From contig NZ_CANLNB010000001.1 in the NCBI RefSeq assembly GCF_947492455.1, forward strand, positions 648,900 to 712,899: a stretch of 64,000 nt of DNA. The letters run 5' to 3'. Under the pieces are notes generated by a model. The model made no database searches and was not told where the DNA came from. It saw only the letters and a list, made by a program, of their open reading frames with translations. Of the stretch, positions 1-9,393 are shown piece by piece. The position numbers and the translations under genes are program-made. This DNA is from an uncultured Aliiroseovarius sp. Its GTDB lineage: Bacteria > Pseudomonadota > Alphaproteobacteria > Rhodobacterales > Rhodobacteraceae. Each line of letters begins with the position of its first letter. Position 1 is the stretch's first letter.

Positions 1-425
1 ACGTCGCCGATGACGCTTTCCGGCAGACCTTTCAGAAGGCCGACGCGTTCGGTCAGGGCACCTTCGAAGTCCAGCTCGCCATTCATGGCGCGGGCGGTGA
101 TGTCTTTCACGCGCTCGCCGACGCCTGCTTCGTCTGCCAGTTCGTCGATGCATTCCTGCTGGATCATGGTCGAGTCCATATCCGCCAGCAGCATCTTCTT
201 TTTGCGCCCTTCGGCAGGCAGCACGATCAGGTCGACGCCCATTTTCTGCAGATCATCCCACACGTCCCACTGATTGTCGGGCAGCGCGTCCAGCGAAAAT
301 TCGGCCGCTTCGTCCGGGGCCAGCCACTCGGCGTCCCCACCACCCCACGCGTTGCGCAGGTTTTCGACCAAAGCGGGCTCGAGGTTGCGGGCAGAGGGCG
401 ATGCGATCAGCGTGGCGATGTACAT
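1..425 (-). CDS. serB: Phosphoserine phosphatase SerB, N-terminal part (runs off the left edge)
   Basis: Last step of the phosphorylated serine pathway: hydrolysis of 3-phosphoserine to serine in the cytoplasm. About 141 residues are visible. They begin MYIATLIASP, and after an N-terminal regulatory-type domain the HAD phosphatase motif I appears as LLADMDSTM (DxDST), with the nucleophile Asp near residue 88, followed by the family-typical sequence QQECIDELADEAGVGERV. The start ATG at 423-425 is the only ATG fitting the conserved SerB start; no good Shine-Dalgarno is visible. It is divergent from serC and serA, so all three steps of the pathway sit together. The C-terminal motifs (Lys and GDGxND) lie outside the window. 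Identification is confident. Confidence 0.93.
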   Translation of the reverse strand, partial: MYIATLIASPSARNLEPALVENLRNAWGGGDAEWLAPDEAAEFSLDALPDNQWDVWDDLQKMGVDLIVLPAEGRKKKMLLADMDSTMIQQECIDELADEAGVGERVKDITARAMNGELDFEGALTERVGLLKGLPESVIGD

Positions 426-662
426 GGGCGGGCCTTTGTTGGGCAAATTGAAGCTGTCCGTTTCATGCGGCAGATCGCGCCTGTTTCACAAGGCCGAATC
501 CATAAAATTGGCGATCTGATGGCGCGAATTCCCAGTCTCCGGACGCGACGCAAGTTTCCGATAGTGGTCATTTTGCGCCCGTTTTCGACCCATCGAATGT
601 CAATTCCGACGCTTTTTTGCTTGTGCAGCATCAAAACGCGCCTTACTTCGGTCAGTGGGACA

Positions 663-680
663 CCCCTCCCCAACGAGGGG
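663..680 (+). promoter_or_regulatory. Hairpin in the serC leader, candidate serC-type regulatory RNA
   Basis: A perfect 6-bp stem (CCCCTC / GAGGGG, loop CCCAAC) lies 25 bases before the serC start codon and just before its ribosome binding site GGAAGG (691-696). Alphaproteobacterial serC-serA operons are known to carry a short structured leader called the serC RNA motif. Position and gene order fit that motif, but I have not matched its full consensus. The rest of the 280-base serB-serC spacer shows no gene and must hold both promoters. Confidence 0.45.
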
Positions 681-705
681 CGATTTATCTGGAAGGGTAG
701 CATCG

Positions 706-1851
706 ATGGCTATTTCGAAACCGGCAACGCGGCCGGCTAACCCGCGTTTTTCCTCTGGCCCCTGCGCCAAACCCCCCACATGGAACCTTGATGCCCTGGC
801 CGACGCCGCCTTGGGTCGCTCGCACCGTGCCGCCATCGGCAAGGACAAGCTGAAAGCGGCCATTGAAGGCACGCGCGAAGTGCTGGGCATCCCCGCTGAC
901 TACAAGATCGGCATCGTTCCCGCGTCGGACACTGGCGCGGTTGAAATGGCACTGTGGTCGCTTCTGGGCGCCCGCGGGGTCGAGATGCTGGCTTGGGAAT
1001 CCTTTGGATCTGGCTGGGTCACCGATGTTGTGAAACAGCTGAAGCTGGACGCCGTCGCCAAGACCGCTGATTACGGCCAACTGCCTGATCTGGCATCCGT
1101 CGATTTCACCAATGACGTTGTCTTTACCTGGAACGGCACCACCTCGGGCGTGCGCGTTCCGAACGGTGACTGGATTGCCGATGACCGTGAAGGTTTGACC
1201 ATCTGTGATGCGACTTCGGCCGCGTTTGCGATGGACCTGCCGTGGGACAAGCTGGATGTGACCACCTTCTCTTGGCAGAAAGTTCTGGGCGGTGAAGCCG
1301 CGCACGGCATTCTGATCCTGAGCCCGCGTGCCGTTGAGCGTCTGGAAAGCTACACCCCCACATGGCCGCTGCCGAAGATCTTCCGCCTGACCAAAGGCGG
1401 CAAGCTGATCGAGGGCATCTTCACCGGCGCGACGATCAACACGCCGTCGATGCTGGCGGTTGAGGACTATCTGTTCGCCCTCGATTGGGCGCGTTCGGTT
1501 GGCGGGCTGGAAGGTCTGATCCACCGTGCAGACGCCAACACCAAGGCCGTCGCTGATTTCGTCGAGATGCGTGACTGGGTCGACTTCCTTGCCGAGGACG
1601 CGACCACGCTGTCGAACACCTCGGTCTGCCTGAAGTTCACCGACGACCGCATCAAAGATGGCGCAAGTTTCGCCAAGGCCGTGGCCAAGCGTCTGGAAGC
1701 CGAAGGCGTGGCACTGGATGTTGGCGCCTATCGTGACGCCCCTGCCGGTCTGCGCATCTGGTGTGGCGGCACGGTCGAGACGTCGGACGTCGAGGCCCTG
1801 ATGCCGTGGCTGGATTGGGCGTTCAACTCCGAAATCGAAGCTCAAGCCTAA
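706..1851 (+). CDS. serC: Phosphoserine aminotransferase SerC
   Basis: PLP enzyme that converts 3-phosphohydroxypyruvate plus glutamate to phosphoserine (step two of serine synthesis; such enzymes often also act in pyridoxal phosphate synthesis). 381 residues, beginning [20 protein letters not shown]. The PLP Schiff-base lysine is in [14 protein letters not shown] (Lys192). This motif and the [10 protein letters not shown] start place it in the alphaproteobacterial/Methanosarcina SerC type rather than the E. coli type. The ATG at 706 was chosen over an in-frame upstream codon at 655 because it follows GGAAGG at 691-696 and matches the family start. serA follows after 138 bases; the two are probably co-transcribed. 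Confidence 0.95.
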   Translation: MAISKPATRPANPRFSSGPCAKPPTWNLDALADAALGRSHRAAIGKDKLKAAIEGTREVLGIPADYKIGIVPASDTGAVEMALWSLLGARGVEMLAWESFGSGWVTDVVKQLKLDAVAKTADYGQLPDLASVDFTNDVVFTWNGTTSGVRVPNGDWIADDREGLTICDATSAAFAMDLPWDKLDVTTFSWQKVLGGEAAHGILILSPRAVERLESYTPTWPLPKIFRLTKGGKLIEGIFTGATINTPSMLAVEDYLFALDWARSVGGLEGLIHRADANTKAVADFVEMRDWVDFLAEDATTLSNTSVCLKFTDDRIKDGASFAKAVAKRLEAEGVALDVGAYRDAPAGLRIWCGGTVETSDVEALMPWLDWAFNSEIEAQA

Positions 1852-1862
1852 GAGACTGTATC

Positions 1863-1908
1863 GCCCGGCGGACACGCCGGGCAGCGCCCGACCCTCCCCA
1901 CGGGAGGG
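1863..1908 (+). other. Two consecutive perfect stem-loops between serC and serA
   Basis: GCCCGGCG (1863-1870) pairs with CGCCGGGC (1875-1882) around a GACA loop, and CCCTCCC (1892-1898) pairs with GGGAGGG (1902-1908). Neither is followed by a T run, so these look like transcript-stability or attenuation structures, or an intergenic repeat, rather than a terminator. Confidence 0.5.
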
Positions 1909-1989
1909 CGCTTCGCACCCACCCAGGGTCAGGCGCAGCCCTATCCAATCTTCGGCCCCTCGTGGCCCCCGACATAAAGGACCAAACAC

Positions 1990-3582
1990 ATGGCCCCCAA
2001 AGTACTCGTATCCGACAAGCTTTCGGAAACCGCCGTTCAGATCTTCCGCGACCGTGGCATCGAAGTCGATTTTGAGCCCAACCTTGGTAAAGACAAGGAC
2101 GCTCTGGCTGCCAAGATCGGCGACTATGACGGTCTGGCAATCCGCTCGGCCACCAAAGTGACCGAGAAAATCCTTGAAGCTGCGACCAACCTGAAGGTTG
2201 TTGCGCGCGCCGGCATCGGTACCGACAACGTCGACAAAGTTGCTGCCTCGAAAGCCGGTGTGATCGTGATGAACACGCCGTTTGGCAACATGATCACCAC
2301 CGCCGAGCACGCCATCGCGATGATGTTCGCTGTGGCGCGCCAGATCCCCGAAGCATCGGCCTCGACCCACGCGGGTAAGTGGGAAAAGTCGAAATTCATG
2401 GGTGTTGAACTGACCAACAAGACGCTGGGCGTCATTGGCGCAGGCAACATCGGTGGCATCGTCTGCGACCGTGCGCTGGGTCTGAAGATGAAAGTGGTCG
2501 CCTATGACCCCTTCCTGTCGGAAGAGAAAGCCGCCAGCATGGGCGTTGAAAAGGTCGAGCTGGACGAGCTTCTGGCCCGCGCTGATTTCATCACCCTGCA
2601 CGTGCCGCTGATCGACGCGACCCGCAACATTCTGAGCCGCGAGAACCTGCTGAAAACCAAAGCTGGCGTGCGCATTATCAACTGTGCCCGCGGTGGTCTG
2701 GTGGATGAAGAGGCTCTGGCCGACCTGCTGAAATCGGGTCACGTGGCCGGGGCTGCCTTCGACGTGTTCGCCGAAGAGCCCGCAACTGAGAACCCGCTCT
2801 TCAACTTGCCCAACGTCGTCTGCACCCCGCACCTTGGCGCGGCAACGACCGAAGCACAGGAAAACGTGGCGCTGCAGGTGGCGGAACAGATGTCGGATTA
2901 CCTGCTGACCGGTGCCGTTCAGAACGCCCTGAACATGCCGTCCGTCACCGCTGAAGAAGCCAAAGTTATGGGCCCGTGGATCAAACTGGCCGAGCATCTG
3001 GGTGCGTTCGTGGGTCAGATGACTGACGAGCCGATCAAGGCCGTGAACATCCTTTATGATGGTGTTGCGTCGGAAATGAACCTGAAGGCGCTGGACTGTG
3101 CCGTCATTGCTGGCCTGATGAAGCCGCAGACCCCGGACGTGAACATGGTGTCGGCACCTGTTGTTGCGGCAGATCGCGGCATCAAGACCTCGACCACCAC
3201 GCAAGCCAAGGGTGGTGCGTTTGACGGTTACATCAAGGTGACCGTTGTGACCGAAAACCGCGAGCGTTCGATCGCTGGTACGGTCTTCTCGGACGGCAAG
3301 CCGCGCTTCATCCAGATCAAAGGCATCAACATCGACGCCGAGATCGGCAGCCACATGCTCTATACCACCAACGAAGACGTGCCGGGCATCATTGGTACAC
3401 TGGGTAAAACCATGGGCGAAAACGGCGTGAACATCGCGAACTTTACCCTGGGCCGTAAGGAAACCGGTGGTGACGCCATTGCGCTTCTGTACGTGGATCA
3501 CCGCATCTCGGACGACGTGCTGAACACGCTGCGTGATACTGGCCTGTTCAACTCGGTCAGCCCGCTTGAGTTCGACGTTTAA
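1990..3582 (+). CDS. serA: D-3-phosphoglycerate dehydrogenase SerA (long form with ACT domain)
   Basis: First committed step of serine synthesis: NAD-dependent oxidation of 3-phosphoglycerate to phosphohydroxypyruvate. 530 residues, the length of the long (type I) enzymes. The Rossmann motif GVIGAGNIGG is near residue 147, the catalytic region includes NCARGGLVDEEAL, and PHLGAATTEAQENVA carries the catalytic His. An intervening allosteric domain follows, then a C-terminal ACT domain (LYTTNEDVPGIIGTLGKTM) of the kind that commonly binds serine for feedback. The start has AAAGGA at 1976-1981, eight bases upstream. It ends at a strong terminator. Confidence 0.97.
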   Translation: MAPKVLVSDKLSETAVQIFRDRGIEVDFEPNLGKDKDALAAKIGDYDGLAIRSATKVTEKILEAATNLKVVARAGIGTDNVDKVAASKAGVIVMNTPFGNMITTAEHAIAMMFAVARQIPEASASTHAGKWEKSKFMGVELTNKTLGVIGAGNIGGIVCDRALGLKMKVVAYDPFLSEEKAASMGVEKVELDELLARADFITLHVPLIDATRNILSRENLLKTKAGVRIINCARGGLVDEEALADLLKSGHVAGAAFDVFAEEPATENPLFNLPNVVCTPHLGAATTEAQENVALQVAEQMSDYLLTGAVQNALNMPSVTAEEAKVMGPWIKLAEHLGAFVGQMTDEPIKAVNILYDGVASEMNLKALDCAVIAGLMKPQTPDVNMVSAPVVAADRGIKTSTTTQAKGGAFDGYIKVTVVTENRERSIAGTVFSDGKPRFIQIKGINIDAEIGSHMLYTTNEDVPGIIGTLGKTMGENGVNIANFTLGRKETGGDAIALLYVDHRISDDVLNTLRDTGLFNSVSPLEFDV

Positions 3583-3600
3583 GCGTCAATCAGACAACGG

Positions 3601-3634
3601 AAAGCCCCGGTCCTTCGCCGGGGCTTTTCTTTTT
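3601..3634 (+). terminator. Rho-independent terminator of the serC-serA operon
   Basis: AAAGCCCCGG pairs with CCGGGGCTTT (10 bp, 7-base loop) and is followed by TTTTCTTTTT, 18 bases after the serA stop. Confidence 0.9.
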
Positions 3635-3677
3635 GGGCCATATGCCTAGGGTGGCCGCAGAAGAAGGAGCACCCGCC

Positions 3678-4433
3678 ATGCGCGCCTATGCGATCGGAGA
3701 CATTCACGGCCATCTGGACAAACTGGGAGCCGCCCACGCGCTGATCGCCGAAGACCGCGCGCGCTGTGGCGATACGGATGCGCCCGTTGTGCATATCGGA
3801 GACCTCGTCGACCGTGGCCCCAACAGCCCCGGCGTGATCCAGTTCCTGATCGACGGACGGGCGCGTGGGGAAAACTGGGTGGTGCTGAAGGGCAATCACG
3901 ACCGCATGATGGAGATGTTCCTGCGCGAACAGCCCATGGTCGATACCCAGCTTTTGTATGACTACAACTGGCTACACGCGCGGATCGGCGGGATCGAGAC
4001 GCTCGCCAGCTATGGGGTCGAGGTGCCAGATGGCATCCGCACCTATCAACTGCACCCCAAGGCACGCGTAGCTGTGCCGGAAAGCCATCGGAACTATTTG
4101 GCGAACCTACCGTCACACTACCGTCTGGGCGACCTGTATTTTGCCCATGCAGGCATCCGTCCGGGCGTGCCCTTGGATCAACAGACCGAGGACGACCTGT
4201 GCTGGATTCGCAAGGAGTTCCATCAGTCCACCGCCGACCACGGCCCACTCATCGTGCATGGCCACACGCCAGTGGACGCGGTCACGCATTACGGCAACCG
4301 CCTGAACATCGACACCGGCGCCGGACACGGCAAAGCCATCTCGGCCGTGGTGATCGAGGGGCGGGATGCGTGGGTGTTGACGGGTGAGGGGCGGGACAAG
4401 GCCGTGCGCGAGGCGCCCTTGTTCCGGTTTTAG
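3678..4433 (+). CDS. Metallophosphoesterase of the PPP/ApaH-like family (putative Ser/Thr protein phosphatase or Np4A hydrolase)
   Basis: 251-residue calcineurin-type phosphoesterase. All PPP signature blocks are present: GDIHGHLDKL near the N terminus, GDLVDRGPNS, LKGNHDRMMEM, FAHAGIRPG and IVHGHTP, which supply the Asp, His and Asn ligands of a di-metal centre. The substrate cannot be read from sequence: the family includes serine/threonine protein phosphatases and bis(5'-nucleosyl)-tetraphosphatases. Start: ATG at 3678, preceded by AAGGAG at 3664-3669; an in-frame TTG at 3633 overlaps the serA terminator and was rejected. The gene overlaps the last four bases of the convergent Fic gene. 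Confidence 0.88.
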   Translation: MRAYAIGDIHGHLDKLGAAHALIAEDRARCGDTDAPVVHIGDLVDRGPNSPGVIQFLIDGRARGENWVVLKGNHDRMMEMFLREQPMVDTQLLYDYNWLHARIGGIETLASYGVEVPDGIRTYQLHPKARVAVPESHRNYLANLPSHYRLGDLYFAHAGIRPGVPLDQQTEDDLCWIRKEFHQSTADHGPLIVHGHTPVDAVTHYGNRLNIDTGAGHGKAISAVVIEGRDAWVLTGEGRDKAVREAPLFRF

Positions 4434-5572
4434 GTGGAATTTCTGACCAGTTCTAACAGGGGCTCAAACGCATACATTGCGGGTCGCCGCCCCGCAGATG
4501 GGACAATCGTTCTAAGCAATCCGTGCTCTACCAAACTGCGCGTGAAACGGTTTGCAGTCGGCGCGGGAATACCGCTGGTGCTGGTGAAGACGTTGTTGCG
4601 GAAATACGGGTTTGCGAAGGCGAAATCCAACGCATGGTTGGACCATTGGGATTTCAGAACTTCTCGGAATTCTTCCCGCATTTTCTCGTACAGCGCCTGA
4701 ATTGCTTCAGCCGTTTCCAAGTTCTCAAGCGCCTGCGCGTTCAGTGCTTTCAGGAAGAACACCGCCCATTCGGTCCAATCTCCATCAGCGGAAACGGCGC
4801 GCATGCGTTCTATGTACTCATCCTTGTTTTGTTCGAAGTAGCCACTGACATAGAAATGGGGTTGGCTGATCAGGCCGAGCTTCCAGAGCATCAGGGTGAT
4901 GAGCATTCTTCCGACACGGCCATTCCCATCCTCGAACGGGTGCAGGGCTTCGAACTCGACATGTGCAAGTGCAGTGCGCAGAAGTGGGATCTGTTTGTCG
5001 GAGGCAATGAACGAGATAAGTGCTTCCATCCCGCCGGGAAGGCTTTGCGGACTGATCGGGATGAATTGAATCCTCCGCGTGCCTCGGTCCCCGATATAGT
5101 TTTGTTCGGTTTTGTAGGATCCGGGATGCTTTGAGGCCCCACGCCCGAACGCAAGCAAAGTTTGATGCGCCGTCCGAAGCAGGTGTTCAGAGATGGGCCT
5201 GCCTTCGCTAAGCGCTTGCTGCGATTGCCTGAGCGCACGCGCGTATAGAGAGACTTCAATGGTCTCACTGCGTGCCAGCCTATGGGCATCGGCCTCTCCT
5301 GATTGGGCGTCCGCTTCAAGCTGCATCACCTCGTCAATGGTCGAGATAGTTCCTTCCATGCGTGACGAAACAACAGCATCTCTGGTACGCAATGGTGCGA
5401 GGAGGATTTCTGAATTCAGCATTCCGGCCAACATTTGATCGTATCTGGCGAGGGATGCTGTGGCTTCGGTGAGTGGTTGAAGAAGCTTCTGCAGATCTAA
5501 GTCCTGAGGGGGGAACTGATCATAGTGGTATTCGACTGCGTCGCTTAGTTCGATTGCGGCTTTGTCGATCAT
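4430..5572 (-). CDS. Fic family protein (class II, N-terminal autoinhibitory motif)
   Basis: 380-residue Fic-domain protein, probably a protein adenylyltransferase (AMP transfer from ATP to a target hydroxyl). The core motif HPFEDGNGRVGR starts at His211 and is complete (HxFxDGNGRxxR). An (S/T)xxxE(G/N) inhibitory helix motif, SSRMEG, lies at residues 69-74 upstream of the core, which makes this a class II Fic with inhibitor and enzyme on one chain. The C-terminal part resembles a winged helix (TANRFTRSLVEHGLLRTI). No separate antitoxin is adjacent. Base composition looks less G+C-rich than the neighbours, which suggests transfer. The native target is unknown. The AT-rich spacer upstream presumably holds its promoter. 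Confidence 0.9.
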   Translation of the reverse strand: MIDKAAIELSDAVEYHYDQFPPQDLDLQKLLQPLTEATASLARYDQMLAGMLNSEILLAPLRTRDAVVSSRMEGTISTIDEVMQLEADAQSGEADAHRLARSETIEVSLYARALRQSQQALSEGRPISEHLLRTAHQTLLAFGRGASKHPGSYKTEQNYIGDRGTRRIQFIPISPQSLPGGMEALISFIASDKQIPLLRTALAHVEFEALHPFEDGNGRVGRMLITLMLWKLGLISQPHFYVSGYFEQNKDEYIERMRAVSADGDWTEWAVFFLKALNAQALENLETAEAIQALYEKMREEFREVLKSQWSNHALDFAFANPYFRNNVFTSTSGIPAPTANRFTRSLVEHGLLRTIVPSAGRRPAMYAFEPLLELVRNST

Positions 5573-5733
5573 TTTCTAAATTCCATGACGCTCAATCTGC
5601 TTTGATGTAAACGTATGAGGCGAAATTGGCTTAGTCAATCAATATTCGCACTCTGTGATCGGCAAGATGTGTTGTCGCGCACAAACGATGTTCAAATAAG
5701 TTTGTTCGTCACTAAGCGGGAAAAATGACTCAC

Positions 5734-5764
5734 AAAAAAGCCCCGGTGTTTACACCGGGGCTTT
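5734..5764 (-). terminator. Terminator of pnp
   Basis: 12-bp perfect stem (AAAGCCCCGGTG / CACCGGGGCTTT) with a TTTA loop. Read on the minus strand it follows the pnp stop by about 20 bases and runs into TTTTTTG. Confidence 0.9.
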
Positions 5765-5784
5765 CTGTGTCGAAAGACGAAAAT

Positions 5785-7932
5785 TTACTCTTCGTCTTTT
5801 TTCTTTTTCGGCTCAGGAGCAACCTCTTCGCCGGTTTCCTGATCGACAACTTTCATCGACAGGCGAACTTTGCCGCGGTCATCGAAGCCAAGCAGTTTGA
5901 CTTTGACTTCCTGGCCTTCCTTCAGAACGTCCGACGGATGGTTCAGGCGGCGGTTTTCGATCTGGCTGACGTGCACCAGGCCGTCGCGCTTACCGAAGAA
6001 GTTCACGAAGGCGCCGAAGTCGACGATCTTCACAACTTTACCGGTGTAGATCGCGCCTTCTTCCGGCTCGGCGACGATCGCGTGGATCATCTCGTACGCC
6101 TTGGCGATGGCGTCGCCGTTCGGCGATGCGATCTTGATCACGCCGTCGTCGTTGATGTCGACCTTGGCGCCCGACACTTCAACGATCTCGCGGATGACCT
6201 TACCGCCCGAGCCGATCACTTCACGGATCTTGTCGGTCGGGATGTTCATGGTCTCGATGCGCGGAGCGTGAGCCGAGAATTCCTGACGGCCTTCGGTCAG
6301 GGCTTTGCCCATCTCGTTTAGGATGTGCATACGGCCATCCTTGGCTTGTGCCAGGGCTTTCTCCATGATCTCGGGCGTGATGCCTGCGACCTTGATGTCC
6401 ATCTGCAGCGAGGTGATGCCGTTTTCGGTACCAGCCACTTTGAAGTCCATGTCACCCAGGTGATCTTCGTCACCCAGAATGTCGGTCAGAACAGCATACG
6501 AACCGTCATCTTCCAGGATCAGACCCATGGCCACACCTGCAACCGGCGCTTTCAGCGGAACAGCGGCGTCCATCATGGACAGCGAGCCACCACAAACCGA
6601 CGCCATCGAGGACGAGCCGTTCGATTCAGTGATCTCTGACACCAGACGGATGGTGTAGGGGAAGTCGGTTGCCGACGGCAGAACAGCCTGCAGCGCACGC
6701 CATGCCAGCTTGCCGTGACCGATTTCACGACGGCCCGGAGGGCCAAAGCGGCCAACTTCACCAACCGAATACGGAGGGAAGTTGTAGTGCAGCAGGAAGT
6801 TCGACTTGTAGGTGCCGGTCAGCGCGTCGATCATCTGTTCGTCGTCGCCGGTGCCCAGAGTGGTCACAACCAGACCTTGGGTCTCGCCGCGGGTGAACAG
6901 GGCCGAACCGTGCGTACGCGGTAGGATGCCAACCGAGCTGTCGATGGCGCGGACAGTGTCCAGTGCGCGACCGTCGATACGCTTGCCGGTTTTCACAACG
7001 TCGCCACGCACAACAGCCGATTCCAGCTTCTTCAGAGCGGTGCCGAGGTTTGCGTCCTCTTGCTGCTCTTCGGTCAGCGATGCGATGATTTCTTCCTTGG
7101 CGGCAGCAACAGCAGCAACGCGTTCCTGCTTGTCGGTGTTGCCATATGCAGCGCGGATCTTGTCTTCGCCAGCGGCTTTGACAGCCTCGTACAGCTCCGA
7201 GTAGTCAGCAGGCTGGAAGTCGAACGGTTCGTTCGCGGCTTCTTCGGCCAGTTCGATGATCAGGTCGATCACCGGCTGGATCTGCTCGTGGGCGAACTTC
7301 ACGGCGCCCAGCATTTCGGCTTCCGACAGTTCGTAGGCTTCCGATTCCACCATCATCACGGCGTCTTTGGTGCCGGCGACAACAAGGTCCAGACGCTGGT
7401 CCGGGTTGTTGCGCAGATCGTGCATGTCGTCGCAGGTCGGGTTCAGGATGTATTCGCCATCTTCGAAACCAACGCGGCAAGCGCCGATCGGGCCCATGAA
7501 CGGAGCGCCCGAAATGGTCAGAGCAGCCGAGGCAGCGATCATCGCAACCATGTCGGGGTCGTTAACCAGGTCGTGCGACAGCACGGTGCAGATCACCAGA
7601 ACTTCGTTTTTGAAGCCGGGAACGAACAGCGGGCGGATCGGACGGTCGATCAGGCGCGAGGTCAGCGTCTCTTTTTCGGTCGGACGGGCTTCACGCTTGA
7701 AGAAACCACCGGGGATTTTACCAGCAGCATAGTATTTTTCGTTGTAGTGAACCGTCAGCGGGAAGAAGTCCTGACCGGGCTTCTGCTGGCGCGCGAAGGT
7801 CACGTTGGCCATAACGGAAGTCTCGCCCAGAGTGGCGATGACCGAACCGTCGGCCTGACGGGCAACCTTACCCGTTTCCAGAGTGAGGGTTTCTTCGCCC
7901 CACTCCATCGATTTTTTAGTTACGTCAAACAT
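5785..7932 (-). CDS. pnp: Polyribonucleotide nucleotidyltransferase (PNPase)
   Basis: 3'-to-5' phosphorolytic exoribonuclease that degrades mRNA and processes RNA ends; it acts as a trimer in the degradosome. About 715 residues: two RNase PH domains (beginning [21 protein letters not shown] and resuming near [15 protein letters not shown]), a KH domain ([17 protein letters not shown], about residue 560) and an S1 domain ([19 protein letters not shown], about residue 625), ending in an acidic/lysine tail. There are two adjacent ATGs (7935 and 7932). I prefer 7932 because AGGA then sits at a normal distance, but 7935 is possible. In many bacteria rpsO lies directly upstream; here a membrane hydroxylase gene lies between. 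The roughly 180-base spacer upstream of pnp has no gene. Confidence 0.97.
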   Translation of the reverse strand: MFDVTKKSMEWGEETLTLETGKVARQADGSVIATLGETSVMANVTFARQQKPGQDFFPLTVHYNEKYYAAGKIPGGFFKREARPTEKETLTSRLIDRPIRPLFVPGFKNEVLVICTVLSHDLVNDPDMVAMIAASAALTISGAPFMGPIGACRVGFEDGEYILNPTCDDMHDLRNNPDQRLDLVVAGTKDAVMMVESEAYELSEAEMLGAVKFAHEQIQPVIDLIIELAEEAANEPFDFQPADYSELYEAVKAAGEDKIRAAYGNTDKQERVAAVAAAKEEIIASLTEEQQEDANLGTALKKLESAVVRGDVVKTGKRIDGRALDTVRAIDSSVGILPRTHGSALFTRGETQGLVVTTLGTGDDEQMIDALTGTYKSNFLLHYNFPPYSVGEVGRFGPPGRREIGHGKLAWRALQAVLPSATDFPYTIRLVSEITESNGSSSMASVCGGSLSMMDAAVPLKAPVAGVAMGLILEDDGSYAVLTDILGDEDHLGDMDFKVAGTENGITSLQMDIKVAGITPEIMEKALAQAKDGRMHILNEMGKALTEGRQEFSAHAPRIETMNIPTDKIREVIGSGGKVIREIVEVSGAKVDINDDGVIKIASPNGDAIAKAYEMIHAIVAEPEEGAIYTGKVVKIVDFGAFVNFFGKRDGLVHVSQIENRRLNHPSDVLKEGQEVKVKLLGFDDRGKVRLSMKVVDQETGEEVAPEPKKKKDEE

Positions 7933-8112
7933 CATGTTTTCCTAGTTGGAAGCACTCCCGGCCCTCCGGGTCTTCCGTTTTCATGGTGGCCCCATTGCCA
8001 CCGACCCCTCTACCTTTTTCATGCGCCGGGGTCGAAGCGTCACGTCTCAGATGCGTGCGCCTTACAGGAAAACAAGGGGTTTGGAAAGCAAAACCGTTAG
8101 CGCTGCTGCGCC

Positions 8113-8829
8113 CTAGCTGTGGCGGCGGCGCGGGTGCTTGGTGATGCCAAAGGCCTTGCGGGCGGTGACAAGGCGCAGATCCTCGGGGTCCATGCCCATC
8201 GACAGGATGGTTTCACGGTCAAAGCGTTCGCGCGCGACCTGCGCGTCGTGCTTGGTGCCGAACAACCGGTCGATCCAGTTCATGCCAAAGCTGACATGGA
8301 AGGTGGCCTCGTGATCTTGAAAGTGATGCGCCAGATGGGTGCGCGTCACGCGTTGTCCGAACCAGCCTTTCGGCACGTTCAGATGCGCCAGCGTGTGACA
8401 GTATTCATAGAAGGTGAAAGCGCTGACCGAGCCGACAAACAGCGCCACATAGGCAAACAGCGCCGCCGGTCCCAGCCCCAGAACGGGCCACAGGACAAGC
8501 GTGTGCAGAACGAACGAGATCGTGCCGAAGCGCAGGGGGTACCAGTGATCGCCGCCGGTGAAGAACTCGGGATCGTTCGGGAACTCGTGGTGGCCGATAT
8601 GGCTGCGGTAAAGCTCATTGAACACGCCCTGATCGGTGGGCGGCTCGCGATGCAGCAGAAAACGGTGCATGGCGTATTCGACAAAGAACTGCGCCAGAAC
8701 GCCATAGGCGATGGCCAGCAGAAGCCATGGCGTGAACCAGATCCCCAGCACAATCAGGCCCGAAAGCCAGAACGGAAACAGCCGTTGCAAGCTTCCCATG
8801 TTCATCAGGACGCGGATGGTTTCTTTCAT
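8113..8829 (-). CDS. Fatty acid hydroxylase / sterol desaturase family membrane protein
   Basis: 238-residue integral membrane protein with the histidine clusters of the non-haem di-iron FA-hydroxylase family: HRFLLH, HIGHH, HTLAH and HLAHH. Hydrophobic helices surround residues 15-50 and 100-150. The family inserts hydroxyl groups or double bonds into lipids and carotenoids (for example fatty acid 2-hydroxylase or carotenoid hydroxylase). The substrate cannot be assigned; a membrane lipid is likely. Start: ATG at 8829 is preceded by AGGAG, whereas an in-frame ATG seven codons upstream (8850) lacks such a site. It sits between rpsO and pnp on the same strand. Confidence 0.85.
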   Translation of the reverse strand: MKETIRVLMNMGSLQRLFPFWLSGLIVLGIWFTPWLLLAIAYGVLAQFFVEYAMHRFLLHREPPTDQGVFNELYRSHIGHHEFPNDPEFFTGGDHWYPLRFGTISFVLHTLVLWPVLGLGPAALFAYVALFVGSVSAFTFYEYCHTLAHLNVPKGWFGQRVTRTHLAHHFQDHEATFHVSFGMNWIDRLFGTKHDAQVARERFDRETILSMGMDPEDLRLVTARKAFGITKHPRRRHS

Positions 8830-8927
8830 CGTTTTCTCCTCACCTGACATAAGGTGAGCGATGACCGCCGGTCATTTCAAGCCAGACCACACGTAAAGCA
8901 GGAAGTGTGTTTGGGGCGGACCCTCAA

Positions 8928-8962
8928 AAGAAAACGCCCGCCTTTTGCAAGACGGGCGCTTC
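8928..8962 (-). terminator. Terminator after rpsO
   Basis: On the minus strand GCGCCCGTCTT pairs with AAGGCGGGCG (one mismatch) and is followed by TTTTCTTTT, about 20 bases past the rpsO stop. It implies rpsO can be expressed independently of the downstream hydroxylase and pnp. Confidence 0.85.
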
Positions 8963-8981
8963 TGTCCAAATGGATCCGGTC

Positions 8982-9251
8982 TTAGCGACGCAGACCCAGA
9001 CGCTTGATCAGGTCCTGATAGCGTGCTTCGTCTTTCGCACGGGTGTAGTCCAGCAGCTTACGACGCTGGGCAACCATTTTCAGAAGACCACGGCGACCGT
9101 GGTTGTCTTTCTTGTGCGTTTTGAAGTGCTCGGTCAGGGTCGCGATGCGCGACGACAGGATGGCAACCTGAACTTCGGGCGAACCGGTGTCGCCTTCTTT
9201 GGTGCCGAATTCCTTGATCAGGCGGTTCTTTTCTTCAGCAGTAATCGACAT
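8982..9251 (-). CDS. rpsO: 30S ribosomal protein S15
   Basis: 89-residue S15, a primary 16S rRNA binding protein in the small-subunit platform. The sequence is typical throughout: [47 protein letters not shown] and RRKLLDYTR. Start: ATG at 9251 with AAGGAGA seven bases upstream, chosen over an in-frame ATG five codons earlier (9266) that is part of the ribosome-binding region. S15 often represses its own translation through its leader; see the leader entry. Confidence 0.97.
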   Translation of the reverse strand: MSITAEEKNRLIKEFGTKEGDTGSPEVQVAILSSRIATLTEHFKTHKKDNHGRRGLLKMVAQRRKLLDYTRAKDEARYQDLIKRLGLRR

Positions 9252-9360
9252 CGGGGTCTCCTTCATAGGTTAGAGTGGATGGCGCAGGCCGGGATGTCGT
9301 CCAGCAAGGCCCATGGAGATACCCGCCATTTTCAGGCGGATGGGGGCGTATAGAAGGATT
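9252..9360 (-). promoter_or_regulatory. rpsO leader with hairpin, candidate S15 autoregulatory site
   Basis: Read on the minus strand, the leader contains CCGCC-TGAAAAT-GGCGG, then a second possible pairing of GGGCC with GGCCT, before the ribosome binding site. A TATACG box lies near 9350. S15 leaders are frequently autoregulated, with different structures in different phyla. I see structure but cannot confirm an S15-binding fold. Confidence 0.3.
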
Positions 9361-9393
9361 CTGCCCTAAACGCAAAGGAAATCGCCAAGACCC

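Noticed and set aside
685..3501. Very long open frame (about 940 codons) on the minus strand opposite serC and serA
   Set aside because: It is the antisense shadow of two well-conserved genes; its composition is His/Arg/Gln-rich with no family likeness.
7060..8100. Plus-strand frame of about 350 codons across the pnp start
   Set aside because: It overlaps the pnp coding region in antisense and has no conserved features.
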